Assembly (NCBI GenBank): GCA_009746045.1
Contig: RPFO01000016.1
Location: 469,395 to 533,394 of the forward strand
From: Mesostigma viride
Lineage: Eukaryota > Streptophyta > Mesostigmatophyceae > Mesostigmatales > Mesostigmataceae
Reading direction: 5' to 3'
DNA length: 64,000 nucleotides
In this document: positions 26,546-64,000 of the stretch, one piece after another
Numbering within the stretch: position 1 is the stretch's first letter
How the letters are laid out: the number at the start of each line of letters is the position of its first letter
Translations under genes and position numbers: made by a program
Notes under the pieces: generated by a model
The model's input: only the letters and a program-made list of their open reading frames with translations
The model's database searches: none
Told to the model about the DNA's origin: nothing

Positions 26546-29500
26546 GGCATACCGCAAAGGTGAAAACCATTGGCGTTCAGTGCCGGTCCGCGGAAAATGC
26601 GGAAAAACGCGATCTGCAAATGAATCCAGGCCGGAATCGAACTGGGGACCTCTCGCACCAACTTTTACTGACTATAGGACGGACGTCTCCTGATCAATCC
26701 TAAGGCATCGCCAACTGACACCTACCGAGTCCAACCGCAAAAGTTCTCCTTTCTGGGGAGTGATGCAAGCCATTCGGATTTGTACTAGATAAATCATTCG
26801 AGATCTGTGTGTGTAGGAGTACGTACTACACACGTGTCCACTCGAGACTTGTTCAGTCTCGACACGTGAGACGGGCTGTTCAAACACGGGTATCAACCTG
26901 AGACAACCAGCGCAGGCCAGAAATCGGGAGAATCCGGACCATGGTAGCTCGAGCCTGCCGTTATCTTTTCCGCGTGTTCGAGTCGTTCAGGATGATGAAG
27001 ATGAATGGTGATGGAAATGTGTATCCTTGTGCATTGAAATTATGGCTGGCTTACGTGTAGAGCGACTAGATGACCTAGACGGTGGGGCCGGAAACAGCAT
27101 GCTTGATCAGGGCGTGTGTTTCGAGCCTAAAGTTCTGGCCGGGAGTGTCTAGTGGTGAGCACCATTGCTGCGATCGCTCTCCCACCATTTACGAGGAAAT
27201 ACCCGCAAATGGAAAACCACTGAAAAGGTAGCTAGTCAGTCATCACGTTAGCCATGCCATGATTCCAAACGTCCAAGAACTGCACACGGTGCAAAGGCAA
27301 AAAGCCGGAGGACAGCACTTTCAAATGTGCGGCGGGAACCAAAAGCCCGCGGATGCCAGACAACATTGTGTTGCTGCGGGTATAGCTATTCTGATTTATA
27401 GCTATGATGATCTTCCCCCCCATGACATGCAGGCTCCCCCTTAGCAGGGCAAGAGGAAGGGGCGCTTTGCTGAGTAGAGCTAGTAGCTAATATTCTGATC
27501 AGCTAGTATTTTTGTAGATCAAATAGTTTAGAGTTAGCTTAAGTAGTTAGGTTTCGCAGATTCGCCCACCCCTGCATCCGCCCGCAAGGGAATACGTGCT
27601 ACATGATGTCCCCACGCAGTCATGTTATAAATTATAATTTAATTATCAATGACACTTATCATTTTTCACACTAATGCATTCAAAAAATAAAATATGACCA
27701 TGATTTAATACAATTCATGTCATTAATTCACCCATCCTAGTTTGTATAAAAAGAAACGCTCAGTTCTTATGCATGTAGATACCCACTCATCACGTATGGC
27801 CCATTGCTAGAATGCAGCTAGGGTAGAAGTCCGCAGGATGGAGGTTATTGCCCCTGAGGATAGCCGCTACACTACCGCCTCATCTGCCATTATACATTAG
27901 AGGACAGCTCAGATGAAGATTATACCCCCCTCTCGTGACTATATCGTCGGGGCATGATGCAGACGATATTTGTAACTTTCGAGAAATTATTTCCTAATGA
28001 GATTAGTATAGTACTCCGTGGCATGCCCATGCGCATAACACGTTAGTACTTACTTACGTAAGGGCTCACAATCTGAGCAGGGGTCTGGAAACAGGATACA
28101 CCGTCAGCAGATTTATATCGGATGGCTGACAACACCATGTTTGGTCCATGTTTCAACCCCCTGTACTTGCCCACTACCCAGGCGGCCTGACTATGCAACG
28201 TCTGGTTGCTTGCCCACTTAACTTGTACACGGAAAATTCACAAAGGGAGCCTGTGCGCGCACCAAACTTGACACCTCTGGAAAGCAGCCCAGACATCCCC
28301 AATAATTTCTAATACACGAAGAAACTGCCCCCCAACAAACGGTGCACCGATTCCCCACAGTGTGCCACCATCCGGGGCAAGAATGCCACCAACCCATCAC
28401 ACAATGCCCTAGTTTCCACACAGGCAACGCCTGTAGAATACAACACTCCGGGCGAGAGTAGAATATCACATCTCCCCGGAATAACCTTTCCAGGGGGGCC
28501 ATAGGCTCAGCCAGGGAGGACAGAGACATGCCTGTGCCAAGGAATGGAATCACAGTGACCACACAGGCGGCCCCAACTTTAGGTACCTCCAACTTTAGGT
28601 ACCTCGCGCCCACTCAATGAGACCATGCTGTGTCACATCCCAAGGCGGATGGGGTGGTTGCTTGTCCCCGATGGTCCTGGGACATGTTCACTCCCTCTTA
28701 AGGCCCCTTACGCACGCATGGGAACTCCCCCCAAGTCCCTGGGGGTCACCCTCGTGACACATTCACCCTTGCAAAGGGTTGAAGTGTTGACACTCGCGAA
28801 CGGTTGAATCCCCGCACGCAATAGCCAGCGTGCTCCCCCCGTGGAACATGCCTCACACCGCAACGCACTGTCCCAGGGACCCTCTCCCCTCCCCACCAAG
28901 AATAAAACAGGAAACGGCGACTGTCAGAAGCACGATCCAAGGGCCGAGCCTGAATAGGCACCCAACCAACCGCGGGTGCCGCCGCCGATAAGCACTGAGG
29001 CGGCCGTTCTTACACGAACCTGCCTCTGTCATGTGTGGAATTCCTTGATGAAGGTCACGTAGCAAATGAGGGCAGGGGTCAACCAATGCTTGCACAATCT
29101 GCCAGGAAACAGCATGCCTGGCGCGCAATGTCACTACCCGACCATTTCCACTCCCATAGAGGGTCGTCGGTTAGGCGCCCAACGTCCCTTCCCTCCACGT
29201 GTCACTGACCACGAGATGGACCCCCCTTGCCATGCGGAAACAACCATGGCGTGTCGCTGACCCCGCACCCGTTTCCCCCCCATGGATTGTTGCTGGTTGC
29301 AAGCCCCCTCCCCTCCTCCCCCTGTTACATGTCGCGGGCCAGTGGACACGACGCCTCGCCACGTGCCTTCAGGACCCATCGGATGACAGCGACGTTTGGC
29401 AACACATCCGTGGTATTGCTGGTCCCACAACATCCCCCCCCCTCCCGTTACTTGGCCAGCGACACATACGCGCCCCCCCCCCCCCCCCCTCCCTTCGTGT

Positions 29501-29665
29501 CGCTGGCCACTCGACAACACCTTCCACCACACGGCGGGACGGAAAGACGCGACGGAAAGCGCGACAGGAAGATGCGAGGGAAACAACCATGTGTTTGCAA
29601 CATCCGCGAACGGTCCCATACAACCCTTCTATTTAAGGATCCCCCCCCCCCTCCCTCCCCACCCC
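26546..29665. other. Intergenic, transposon-derived fragments
   Basis: This contains a damaged third copy of the EDSSDEDYIPI-type repeat (27,795-28,062), a short Cys-rich peptide in the plus frame at 27,278-27,390 (CTRCKGKKPEDSTFKCAAG) and a tRNA-like B-box on the minus strand near 26,625-26,660. An unrecognised minus ORF of 131 codons (28,218-28,613) is rich in Trp and Cys. From 29,150 to 29,665 there are degenerate copies of the end of the cyclase gene. Confidence 0.5.
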
Positions 29666-57211
<27,546 letters not shown>

Positions 57212-58140
57212 TTAGCGTTATTTTCTTAATTGGCAAGACATCCGACGATATATAGTGGTAGAAGCCATATCTATACACTTTGTGTCCTCCCACTGCTCCG
57301 CCGCACGCCAATGCGTCGCGGACATGGACTCTAGAGCGCTGGGTCGAAGACACCGGAGCCTGCGAACTTTACTTCCACTATGCCTGAAGCGTGAAGACAT
57401 TTTTGGCGCGCATTGCATAAGGACCCGCTGCATGCAGACTTAATTGCCTGACTGGCCTCCGTCGCGGCAATTTGCTTGCTTTTCTGCCCCGCCTCTACAA
57501 CCCATGGTTTCCCTGCTGCGAGGTAACTACTGTGCAGCCAAGAAAGGCAGGATAGGACACGACCGGCACTGTTTGGGCGCTCTAAGGGCATGGCGGCCTA
57601 TCATCATTAGACTAGCTATTTTCCTCAGGTGCCCGAGAGTTCAGCAGCGTCTGAGCATGCCAATTCCAAACGTTAGCCACATGAGGCCGCATTTTGACTC
57701 CATGAAGACACTTTGATGCATGCAGAGTTGGCGGATCAGGGCGTATATTGTCAGTAGTATTCCGCTTGGGGTTCCATTTGTGCGGACGTAAGCAGAGACC
57801 GCCCACCAACTCACTCAGTCCGTTGGATCCCGCGACCATCGTAGCCACACAGGGATTGTACATTGACGTTTTTTTGTATTTTGTATGTTTAGCGCCCACT
57901 AACAACTCCGGATCTGACATAAAACCTGACGGACGAAAGTAATAGCGCACAACCGGATCTCCAAAGAATTGAAGGATTTGTAAATGCGTTCGAGATACTG
58001 CCAAGTCAGGATTCCCTTTAGATCCTGCCAGCTGGGCATGCAGTTTCCCCTTTGTTGTTCCCACGCCGCCCATGGGCAGCAGCAGAGAATCTATACAGCA
58101 GTGGCCGAGGGCCGGATATAATTTCCCTTTATTATATATT
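57212..58140. other. Intergenic: 5' side of the cyclase gene
   Basis: Presumed promoter and 5' leader of the minus-strand cyclase gene. The short ORFs do not resemble proteins. I see no certain TATA box. Confidence 0.45.
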
Positions 58141-58149
58141 TTATTTTAA

Positions 58150-60330
58150 TATATATTAAAAATATAATTACTTACAGCAGAGTGAAATCACTCAAACCAA
58201 AGCAAACGCCCAGCTATAAACCTATATACAGAGCCATGTCAAAGCTCTATACTACGATAAGACCAATGGAAACGCCTAACGGGAGGAACCTAATAGCCCT
58301 GCTGCACCGCAAAATCAGCCCGCGTACGGCGGAGCATGATGTCAGCCATGGCCCGAGTCAGCGCCACCGACAAGCGCTGACGCCAATATGACGTCCAGGT
58401 CCGCGCCGACCATGGGGCCCGCTGGCCCTCCAGGTCCAGCCGGTCCTCCCGGAGCCGGCAACACTCCTTGAAGAAGGCGGAGGTCAGGGGCCCCATGGCC
58501 CCAAACTCCTCCAGGACAATGAAAGGGCACCACACGACTGATGGTGCCCGACGTCGCCGTAGGCCAGGAGCTTGGCCCGCTCCGCCCGGTCCGCCGTGTA
58601 ACCTGCCGTGAGGGAGGCCCCAGCCACGTGGCTAAGAGCCAAGGGCCGCGCCACCGAAACGTCAATAAGCAGATGCCGGCCACCCCCCTCAAAGTCCAGC
58701 ACCACGATGTCAGGCCGGTGGTTGGGGGAATAGAAGGCAGCGCCATCCGCATCCTCGGACCGGATGTTCGCGTGGGGGAAAACCGACCGGATCATGGCGA
58801 GCACCACCGTCAGGAGGACAGTGTGCAAATACAAATACCAATTCTGATTCTGTTGGCCCCCCATGCAGGCAAGGTAGTGAGTCCCCGTGGGATCCAGCGG
58901 CTGCCCACAGCTACCACAAGGCCGCCCGGCCGGAACAAGAGGCTGCGGGGCAAATAGCTGGTGCCGGAGCGCCACCGAGTAGTGGCTGGGAGCCAAGGCG
59001 AATGGGGGGCCATGGGAAGAGCACGAAGGTACGCCGAGCCCACACTCCGCAAGGAAAGCGAGAACAGCCACGCACGTCCCTGGGCGTTGAGGTCCGCGAA
59101 AAGAGCAATCCAATCAGCCGTGTGCAGAATACCCGCGTAGGTTTTCTGGTGTTTATCGATGACGCGAGCAGGGAATGCGGCGGGAGATTGAACGGAGGCG
59201 ACCGAGGGAGTGCCGCGAGGGAGGTGGCGCTGTACCGCCTGAGCGGCACGGACGGGAGAACAGGCCTGCTGGATCTCAGCATAGGCCTCCTGGATGGCGG
59301 TGACGAAGGGCAAAGGGCTGCTGGGGTCCAGGAGGTCAGGCGCTGCTGTTGCCAAAAGGGGCAGGAGCCGGCAGCTTTCCGCCCACGACTGAGCGACGGA
59401 GCCCAAAAATGCTGCTGGGGCCAGCCGGGCGGCACGAGTCAGACCGCAGCCACCCATCCGTGCAGGCAGGGAGGCAATGCGAATAGCATGTGGCGGGAGG
59501 TCGGGGCCCGGGACCAGCTGCGCCAAGGCCGACTGGATGCGTTCGTCGTGGCCCTCGGCGGCCAGCCGGACCTGAGCCGGAAGAGCGCCCCGGAGCCAGT
59601 GAACGACGCGAGGGTGAGCGCAAAACCACAGAAGCAGACCCTTGGTCTGCGAATCATGAAGGCGCGCAATCAAGGGCAGTACCTCAGTGCGTGCCTCGAG
59701 GGCGGCCCGCAGAGCATGGATGACAAACGCGGGGTCGCCAACCGGAACGCCGAGGACATCCAACCCATGGAGGCGCTCGTCCCGGCCCAAGAGCTGGGGC
59801 GGAAAGCCGGAGCAATCACCTTGGGGCGAGTACACCGCGCACTTGGCCAGGGTCAACTGGAGGTTGATGTCGGCCACCGCGGTCTGCAGTGCCAGCAGAG
59901 CCGCGGTGGTGTCCGGCACAGGGCCCAGAAGGTAGATATCATCCAAGTAGGCCTGAATAGCGACCGCCGGGTGGGCAGCATGGACCGCTTGGAGGCAACC
60001 CTGGAGGGGGGCGGCAAAGTACAGGGGTCCCAGGGGGTCCCCTTGCTGGGTGCCCGACCGCGACAGCAGGCCGCCGCGAGTGCCGTCCTCCATGATGTGA
60101 ACCAGTTGGCCGGGCTGGCCGTAGCACACGGCTGTCCAAGCGTACAAGTCCTCGAAGGACTCCATGACGGCCGCAAACATGCTGGCGCGGGACAGACTGT
60201 TGAACGCGTTGTGGCAGTCGACCTTGACGACAGCGTGGGTGGGGTGGGCCTCGAGGTAGGCCTGCACCGAATGGATGAGGATATCCGCCCCGCCTGGAGT
60301 CGTCACCCCCAGCTGGGCCGCCACCGAATT
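58150..60330 (-). pseudogene. LINE reverse transcriptase, 5'-truncated copy with RLE-like C-terminus
   Basis: Minus strand. The reverse-transcriptase palm reads VVKVDCHNAFNSLSR, then SGTQQGDPLGPLYFAAPLQ and AYLDDIYLLGP (catalytic Y-L-D-D near 59,950). Thumb and linker follow with TKGLLLWFCAHPRVVHWLRG and RMGGCGLTRAARLAPAAFLG. After a frame change near 59,000 come CGSCGQPLDPTGTHYLAC (a C-x2-C...H...C finger) and RPDIVVLDFEG...HLLIDVSV, the RPD-x(10-14)-D pattern of the restriction-like endonuclease of R2/Dualen-type LINEs. A last shift near 58,530 gives the end TRADFAVQQGY. The 5' part, with any N-terminal domains, is missing, cut at about 60,330. The 3' tail is at 58,150-58,330. Confidence 0.8.
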
Positions 60331-60344
60331 TAATATATATACCT

Positions 60345-62071
60345 GTCTGCCCCGCTGCACAAGGCTCTCCAAGGTGTCCACGCTGCGCACCCGGATGTCG
60401 TGCTCCTCGCCTACATGGACGATATCCATGCCCTTGGCCCGGCCGACGCTGTGGTTGCCGCCCTGGCTGCCCTTGAAGTGGCCATGGCGGCCATCAACCT
60501 TCGGCTCACCCTCCCCAAGTGTGCAGTCTTTTCGCCCCAGGGGGACTGCTCTGGCTTCCCCGCGGCTATCCCGGGGGCATTGGCGCGGGCGCGTGGTTTC
60601 TCGTGCCTGGGCGTCCCTGTGGGTGACCCTGACTACGTCGAAGAGGAGCTCCGGGCCACCGTGGAACAGCGCACCCGTGTCCTTGAGACTTGGGCGCGCC
60701 TCAAGGACCCCCAGACCAAAGGGCTCCTCCTGTGGTTTTGCGCCCACCCGCGGGTGGTTCACTGGCTCCGTGGCGCTCCCCCCCACTTGGTGCGGCTTGC
60801 CGCGGAAGGCCATGACGAGCGCATTCAGGCCGCCTTGCAGGTGCTCCTCCCCGGCCCTAGCCTGCCAGCTCACTCCATGCGCTTGGCCACCCTCCCCTGC
60901 CGCATGGGCGGGTGTGGGCTCACCCGCGCCGCCCGCCTCGCCCCCGCCGCCTTCCTTGGCTCTGTTGCTCAGGCCTGGGCGGAGATCCGCCGGTTGGTCC
61001 CCAGCGCCGTCAGCGCCATTCCCGACTTGGTCACCCCATCCCCCTTCCCCTTTGTGCAGGCTGTGCAGGATTCTTACCTCGGGATCCAGCAGGCTTGCGA
61101 CCTCGTCCGCCCCGCTCAGGCCGTCCACCGTCGCCTGCCCCGGGGCACGCCCGGCGTGTCTACTGTCGTCAGTCCTAGTGTCTTCCCTGCCTGCGTTCAT
61201 GAAAAACAACAAAAGACCTACGCGGGTATACTACACTGTGCCGACTGGATGGGTCTGCACGCGAGCTTGAACGATCAGGGGAAGGCTTGGCTTCACTCCG
61301 TTTCCCTTGATCGAGGGGAGCGTGGGGTCCGCATTCCTGCGCGCCCTCCCCATGAGCCCTTTGTTCACGCTGGTTCCGGCCCTTTACGCCATCGCTCTCC
61401 GCCACCAGCTCTTTGCCCCGCAACCTCTCATCACGGCGGGTGCGTCCTGCGGCAGCTGCGGGCTTGCTCTGGATACTACTGGGACGCACTACATCGTGTG
61501 CATGGGTGGCCAGCAGAACTAGAACTGGTTCCTCTATCTCCATACCGCTCTCCTCCGGGTGGTGTGTGCCATGGTTCGGTCGGTCTTTCCCCACTCCACC
61601 ATCAAGTGCGAGGACGCGGATGGTGGGGCCGCCCTCTACTCACCCAACCACCGCCCCGACATTACCGTGCTTGACTACGACGGGCAGGGTTGCCACCTGC
61701 TCATCGATGTCTCCGTGGCTCGGCCGCTTTCCGGTCGCCACATCCTCCGGGCGGCTGTGGATGCCGGCGCTGCTGCCACTGTGGCTGAGCGCGACAAGTT
61801 TGCCTCCTACGGCAATGTGGGGCCCCACCGGGTCATCCCCTTTGTCCTTGAGGAGTTCGGGGCCATGGGCCCCAAGACAGCGGAGTTTTTCCACGAGTGC
61901 TGCCAGCGCCGTGAAGACCGCCTCGACCTCGAGGGTCAGACCGCCCCGTGGTCGGCCCGCACGTGGTCCTCGTATTGGCGGCAGCGCCTGTCACTCGCCC
62001 TCACTCGCACCGTGGCTGATGTGTTATTCCGCCGCACCCGGGCCGACTTTGTCGCGACCCATGCGGTCTAG
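60345..62071 (+). pseudogene. Second LINE copy, opposite strand, different subfamily
   Basis: Plus-strand copy that begins inside the RT domain just before its AYMDDIHALGP box (60,400-60,435) and shares the whole downstream order with the minus copy at clear but lower identity. It is broken by a frame change near 61,310 and by a TAG in GGQQN|NWF near 61,519. It ends with the RPDITVLDYDG...HLLIDVSV endonuclease-like block, then RADFVATHAV and a stop at 62,071. Its 3' untranslated region differs from that of the minus copy. The two copies meet head to head at an AT-rich ATTTAATATATATA. Confidence 0.8.
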
Positions 62072-62284
62072 ATCCCTTCCAGGCCTGCATATGGTGGGCC
62101 GGCAGCGCTGTTGCTGCGTACGTGTAGTTTTGTTATGTCTAGTTAGTTGTACTTTGTGCCGCTGGCGTGATCCTTGGATGTCTGTGTCAGATTACTATTA
62201 ATTTCTTCAGGGTTATTCTCCCAGTTATCGGGTTTTTCCTTATGTTGCATGCCTATCTCACCTCCGTAATCTATCATTCTCAAT

Positions 62285-62670
62285 CAATATATATTTAAAA
62301 ATATAATTACTTACAGCAGAGTGAAATCACTCAAACCAAAGCAAACGCCTATACCCCACTATTACCTTGGGTAATTGTGGGGTAATTGTGGGGTAATTGT
62401 GGGGTAATAAAATTACCCTAAAAATTAGCGGCAAATTACCCTGGTAAAAGTGGGGTAAATGTGGGGTAATTTCATACCCCACTACTACCTAAATTACCCC
62501 ACTTTTACCCCACTATTACCCCAAGTTGGAGCCCAGAGTGCCAGCTATAAACCTAATATTAATATATATATATATATATATATATTTCGGTTTATAGCTG
62601 GGCGTTTGCTTTGGTTTGAGTGATTTCACTCTGCTGTAAGTAATTATATTTTTAATATATATTTCGGCTG
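62285..62670. repeat. Inverted pair of LINE 3' ends with an insertion
   Basis: The tail block with CAGCAGAGTGAAATCACTCA and AACCAAAGCAAACGCC occurs forward at 62,300-62,350 and inverted at 62,580-62,660. The forward copy is split by a block of about 190 bases at 62,350-62,541. An (AT)n run lies at 62,565-62,585. Confidence 0.8.
62350..62541. mobile_element. Short insertion made of GTGGGGTAAT repeats (MITE-like)
   Basis: It interrupts the LINE tail: the uninterrupted tail reads AAACGCCCAGCTATAAACC, and here the insert lies between AAACGCC and AGCTATAAACC. Both sides end in GCC, a possible 3-base duplication. Inside are repeats of TTGTGGGGTAA and their complements, able to fold into a long hairpin. 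No coding capacity. Confidence 0.6.
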
Positions 62671-63145
62671 GGGCCTCCCTCACGGCAGGTTACACGGCGG
62701 ACCGGGCGGAGCGGGCCAAGCTCCTGGCCTACGGCGACGTCGGGCACCATCGTGTGGTGCCCTAACTGCCCTTTGTCCTGGAGGAGTTTGGGGCCATGGG
62801 GCCCCTGACCTCCGCCTTCTTCAAGGAGTGTTGCCGGCTCCGGGAGGACCGGCTGGACCTGGAGGGCCAGCGGGCCTCATGGTCGGCGCGGACCTGGACG
62901 TCATATTGGCGTCAGCGCTTGTCGGTGGCGCTGACTCGGGCCATGGCTGACATCATGCTCCGCCGTACGCGGGCTGATTTTGCGGTGCAGCAGGGTTATT
63001 AGGTTCCTCCCGTTAGGAGTTTCCATTGGTCTTATCGTAGTATAGAGATTTGACATGGCTCTGTATAGAGGTTTATAGCTGGGCGTTTGCTTTGGTTTGA
63101 GTGATTTCACTCTGCTGTAAGTAATTATATTATTTTAATATATAT
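62668..63145 (+). pseudogene. LINE 3' fragment A
   Basis: 5'-truncated copy starting in the C-terminal region (GGCAGGTTACACGGCGGACC). It keeps an open end of the protein at 62,796-63,002 (MGPLTSAFFKECCRLREDRL to VQQGY) and the family 3' tail. Very close to the minus copy at 58,150-58,700. Confidence 0.85.
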
Positions 63146-63149
63146 TTCG

Positions 63150-63590
63150 GTGCCCTTTCTTTGTCCTGGAGGAGTTTGGGGCCGGCCATGGGGCCCCTGA
63201 CCTCCGCCTTCTTCAAGGAGTGAGTGTTGCCGGCTCCGGGAGGACCGGCTGGACTACCTGGAGGGCCAGCGGGCCCCATGGTCGGCGGCTCGGCGCAGAC
63301 CTGGACGTCATATTGGCGTCACATTGATATTATTCATATTGACGGTCAGCTAGCTTGTCGGTGGCGCTGACTCGGGCCATGGCTGACATCATCATGCTCC
63401 GCCGGCCGTACGCGGGCTGATTTTGCGGTGCAGCAGGGGGCTATTAGGTTCCTCGGCGTTAGGCGTTTCCATTGACCAGTCTTATCCTAGTATAGAGCTT
63501 TGACATGGCTCTGTATATAGGTTTATAGCTGCGCGTTTGCTTTGGTTTGAGTGCTTTCACTCTGCGCTGTAAGTAATAATATTTTTATAA
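63150..63590 (+). pseudogene. LINE 3' fragment B with many micro-duplications
   Basis: Same region as fragment A but with repeated small insertions: CTTT, GGCC, GAGT, TAC, ATC and GGCC again, and one of about 29 bases near 63,322. Most copy the neighbouring bases. The reading frame is lost. The 3' tail block follows at 63,525-63,575. Confidence 0.8.
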
Positions 63591-63810
63591 TATATATTAC
63601 TTACAGCAGAGTGAAAGCACTCAAACCAAAGCAAACGCCCATCTATAAACCTATAAACAGAGCCATGCCCTTCCTTTATATATATATTGGTCTTATCGTA
63701 GTATAGAGCTTTGACATGGCTCTGTATATAGGTTTATAGCTGGGCGTTTGCTTTGGTTTGAGTGATTTCACTCTGCTGTAAGTAATTATATTTTTAATAT
63801 ATATATTGTA
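63590..63810. repeat. Further LINE 3' tails, forward and inverted
   Basis: A forward tail block at 63,600-63,660 and an inverted one at 63,685-63,790, each next to AATATATAT runs. These are very short 5'-truncated insertions or rearranged ends. Confidence 0.75.
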
Positions 63811-64000
63811 AAAATATTTTTTTATATATTTTTTCCCTTTGTCGGTGTTTCCGGTGAAATGGGTGTGATTTTTATTTCCATATACCAGTTAAGTTATAAA
63901 GGTATGCCACAAATAGCCTAAAGTTACCTAGTTGTGCCTAAATTGGGGTGCCCGCATTAATGGCGCGCCCTGCGACCATGGTAGCCAGACCATTGTACTC

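Noticed and set aside
28218-28613. Minus-strand ORF of 131 codons as a gene
   Set aside because: Open but with no recognisable domain, splice support or good neighbours; left as unassigned within the intergenic entry.
60275-61270. Plus-strand ORF overlapping the LINE copy in another frame
   Set aside because: Shadow of the RT-bearing frame at 60,400-61,300; its translation is Pro/Ser-rich and unlike any RT.

Overview
The window is nuclear DNA of a eukaryote, most likely a chlorophyte green alga. It has many GT-AG introns, a GC-rich coding style, very dense simple repeats, LINE-type and hAT-type transposon remains, and above all a 25-exon gene whose domain order (extra transmembrane region, microbial rhodopsin, histidine kinase, response-regulator receiver, class III nucleotide cyclase) is that of the two-component cyclase opsins (2c-Cyclops) known from volvocine algae. 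Genus cannot be fixed from the sequence alone.

Layout. (1) 1-1.44 kb, minus strand: a frame-broken DDE-transposase-like gene. (2) 1.43-10.45 kb, plus strand: a multi-exon gene of unknown function with two zinc-binding modules at its 5' side, nearly all phase-0 introns, and an 18-base GC-rich motif repeated in most introns. (3) 11.0-13.1 kb, minus: a decayed hAT-like (BED/DUF659) transposase. (4) 13.468-14.352 kb: an uninterrupted (CAA)295 tract. (5) 17.1-19.3 kb, plus: a complete four-exon LSM5 gene (U6 snRNA-associated Sm-like protein), the one certain housekeeping gene. (6) 19.9-28.1 kb: interspersed repeats, including two opposed copies of a LINE ORF1-like element and three copies of a repeat coding for a conserved acidic C-terminal peptide, two of which form a long palindrome. 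(7) 57.2-29.7 kb, minus: the 2c-Cyclop-like gene, modelled here as 25 exons that stay in phase throughout and encode 1,764 residues. (8) 58.1-63.8 kb: two opposed, truncated copies of a LINE with reverse transcriptase and a restriction-like endonuclease-type C-terminus, plus several 3'-end fragments.

Main results. The cyclase gene has lost every residue that would make its input half work in the classical way: the retinal-binding lysine is Gln379, the primary counterion position is Tyr248, the phospho-accepting histidine is Tyr433, the Mg-binding N-box Asn is Ser548 and the G2 box is degraded. Its receiver (Asp865, Lys917) and its guanylyl-cyclase residues (Asp983, Glu1023, Asp1027, Cys1092, Asn1099, Arg1103) are intact. 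It therefore looks like a light-blind, kinase-dead member of the family with a preserved output half. Second, almost every intron of this gene carries degenerate or near-perfect tandem copies of the adjacent exon edge together with its splice site, a pattern also seen in the unknown gene at 5.1-5.6 kb.
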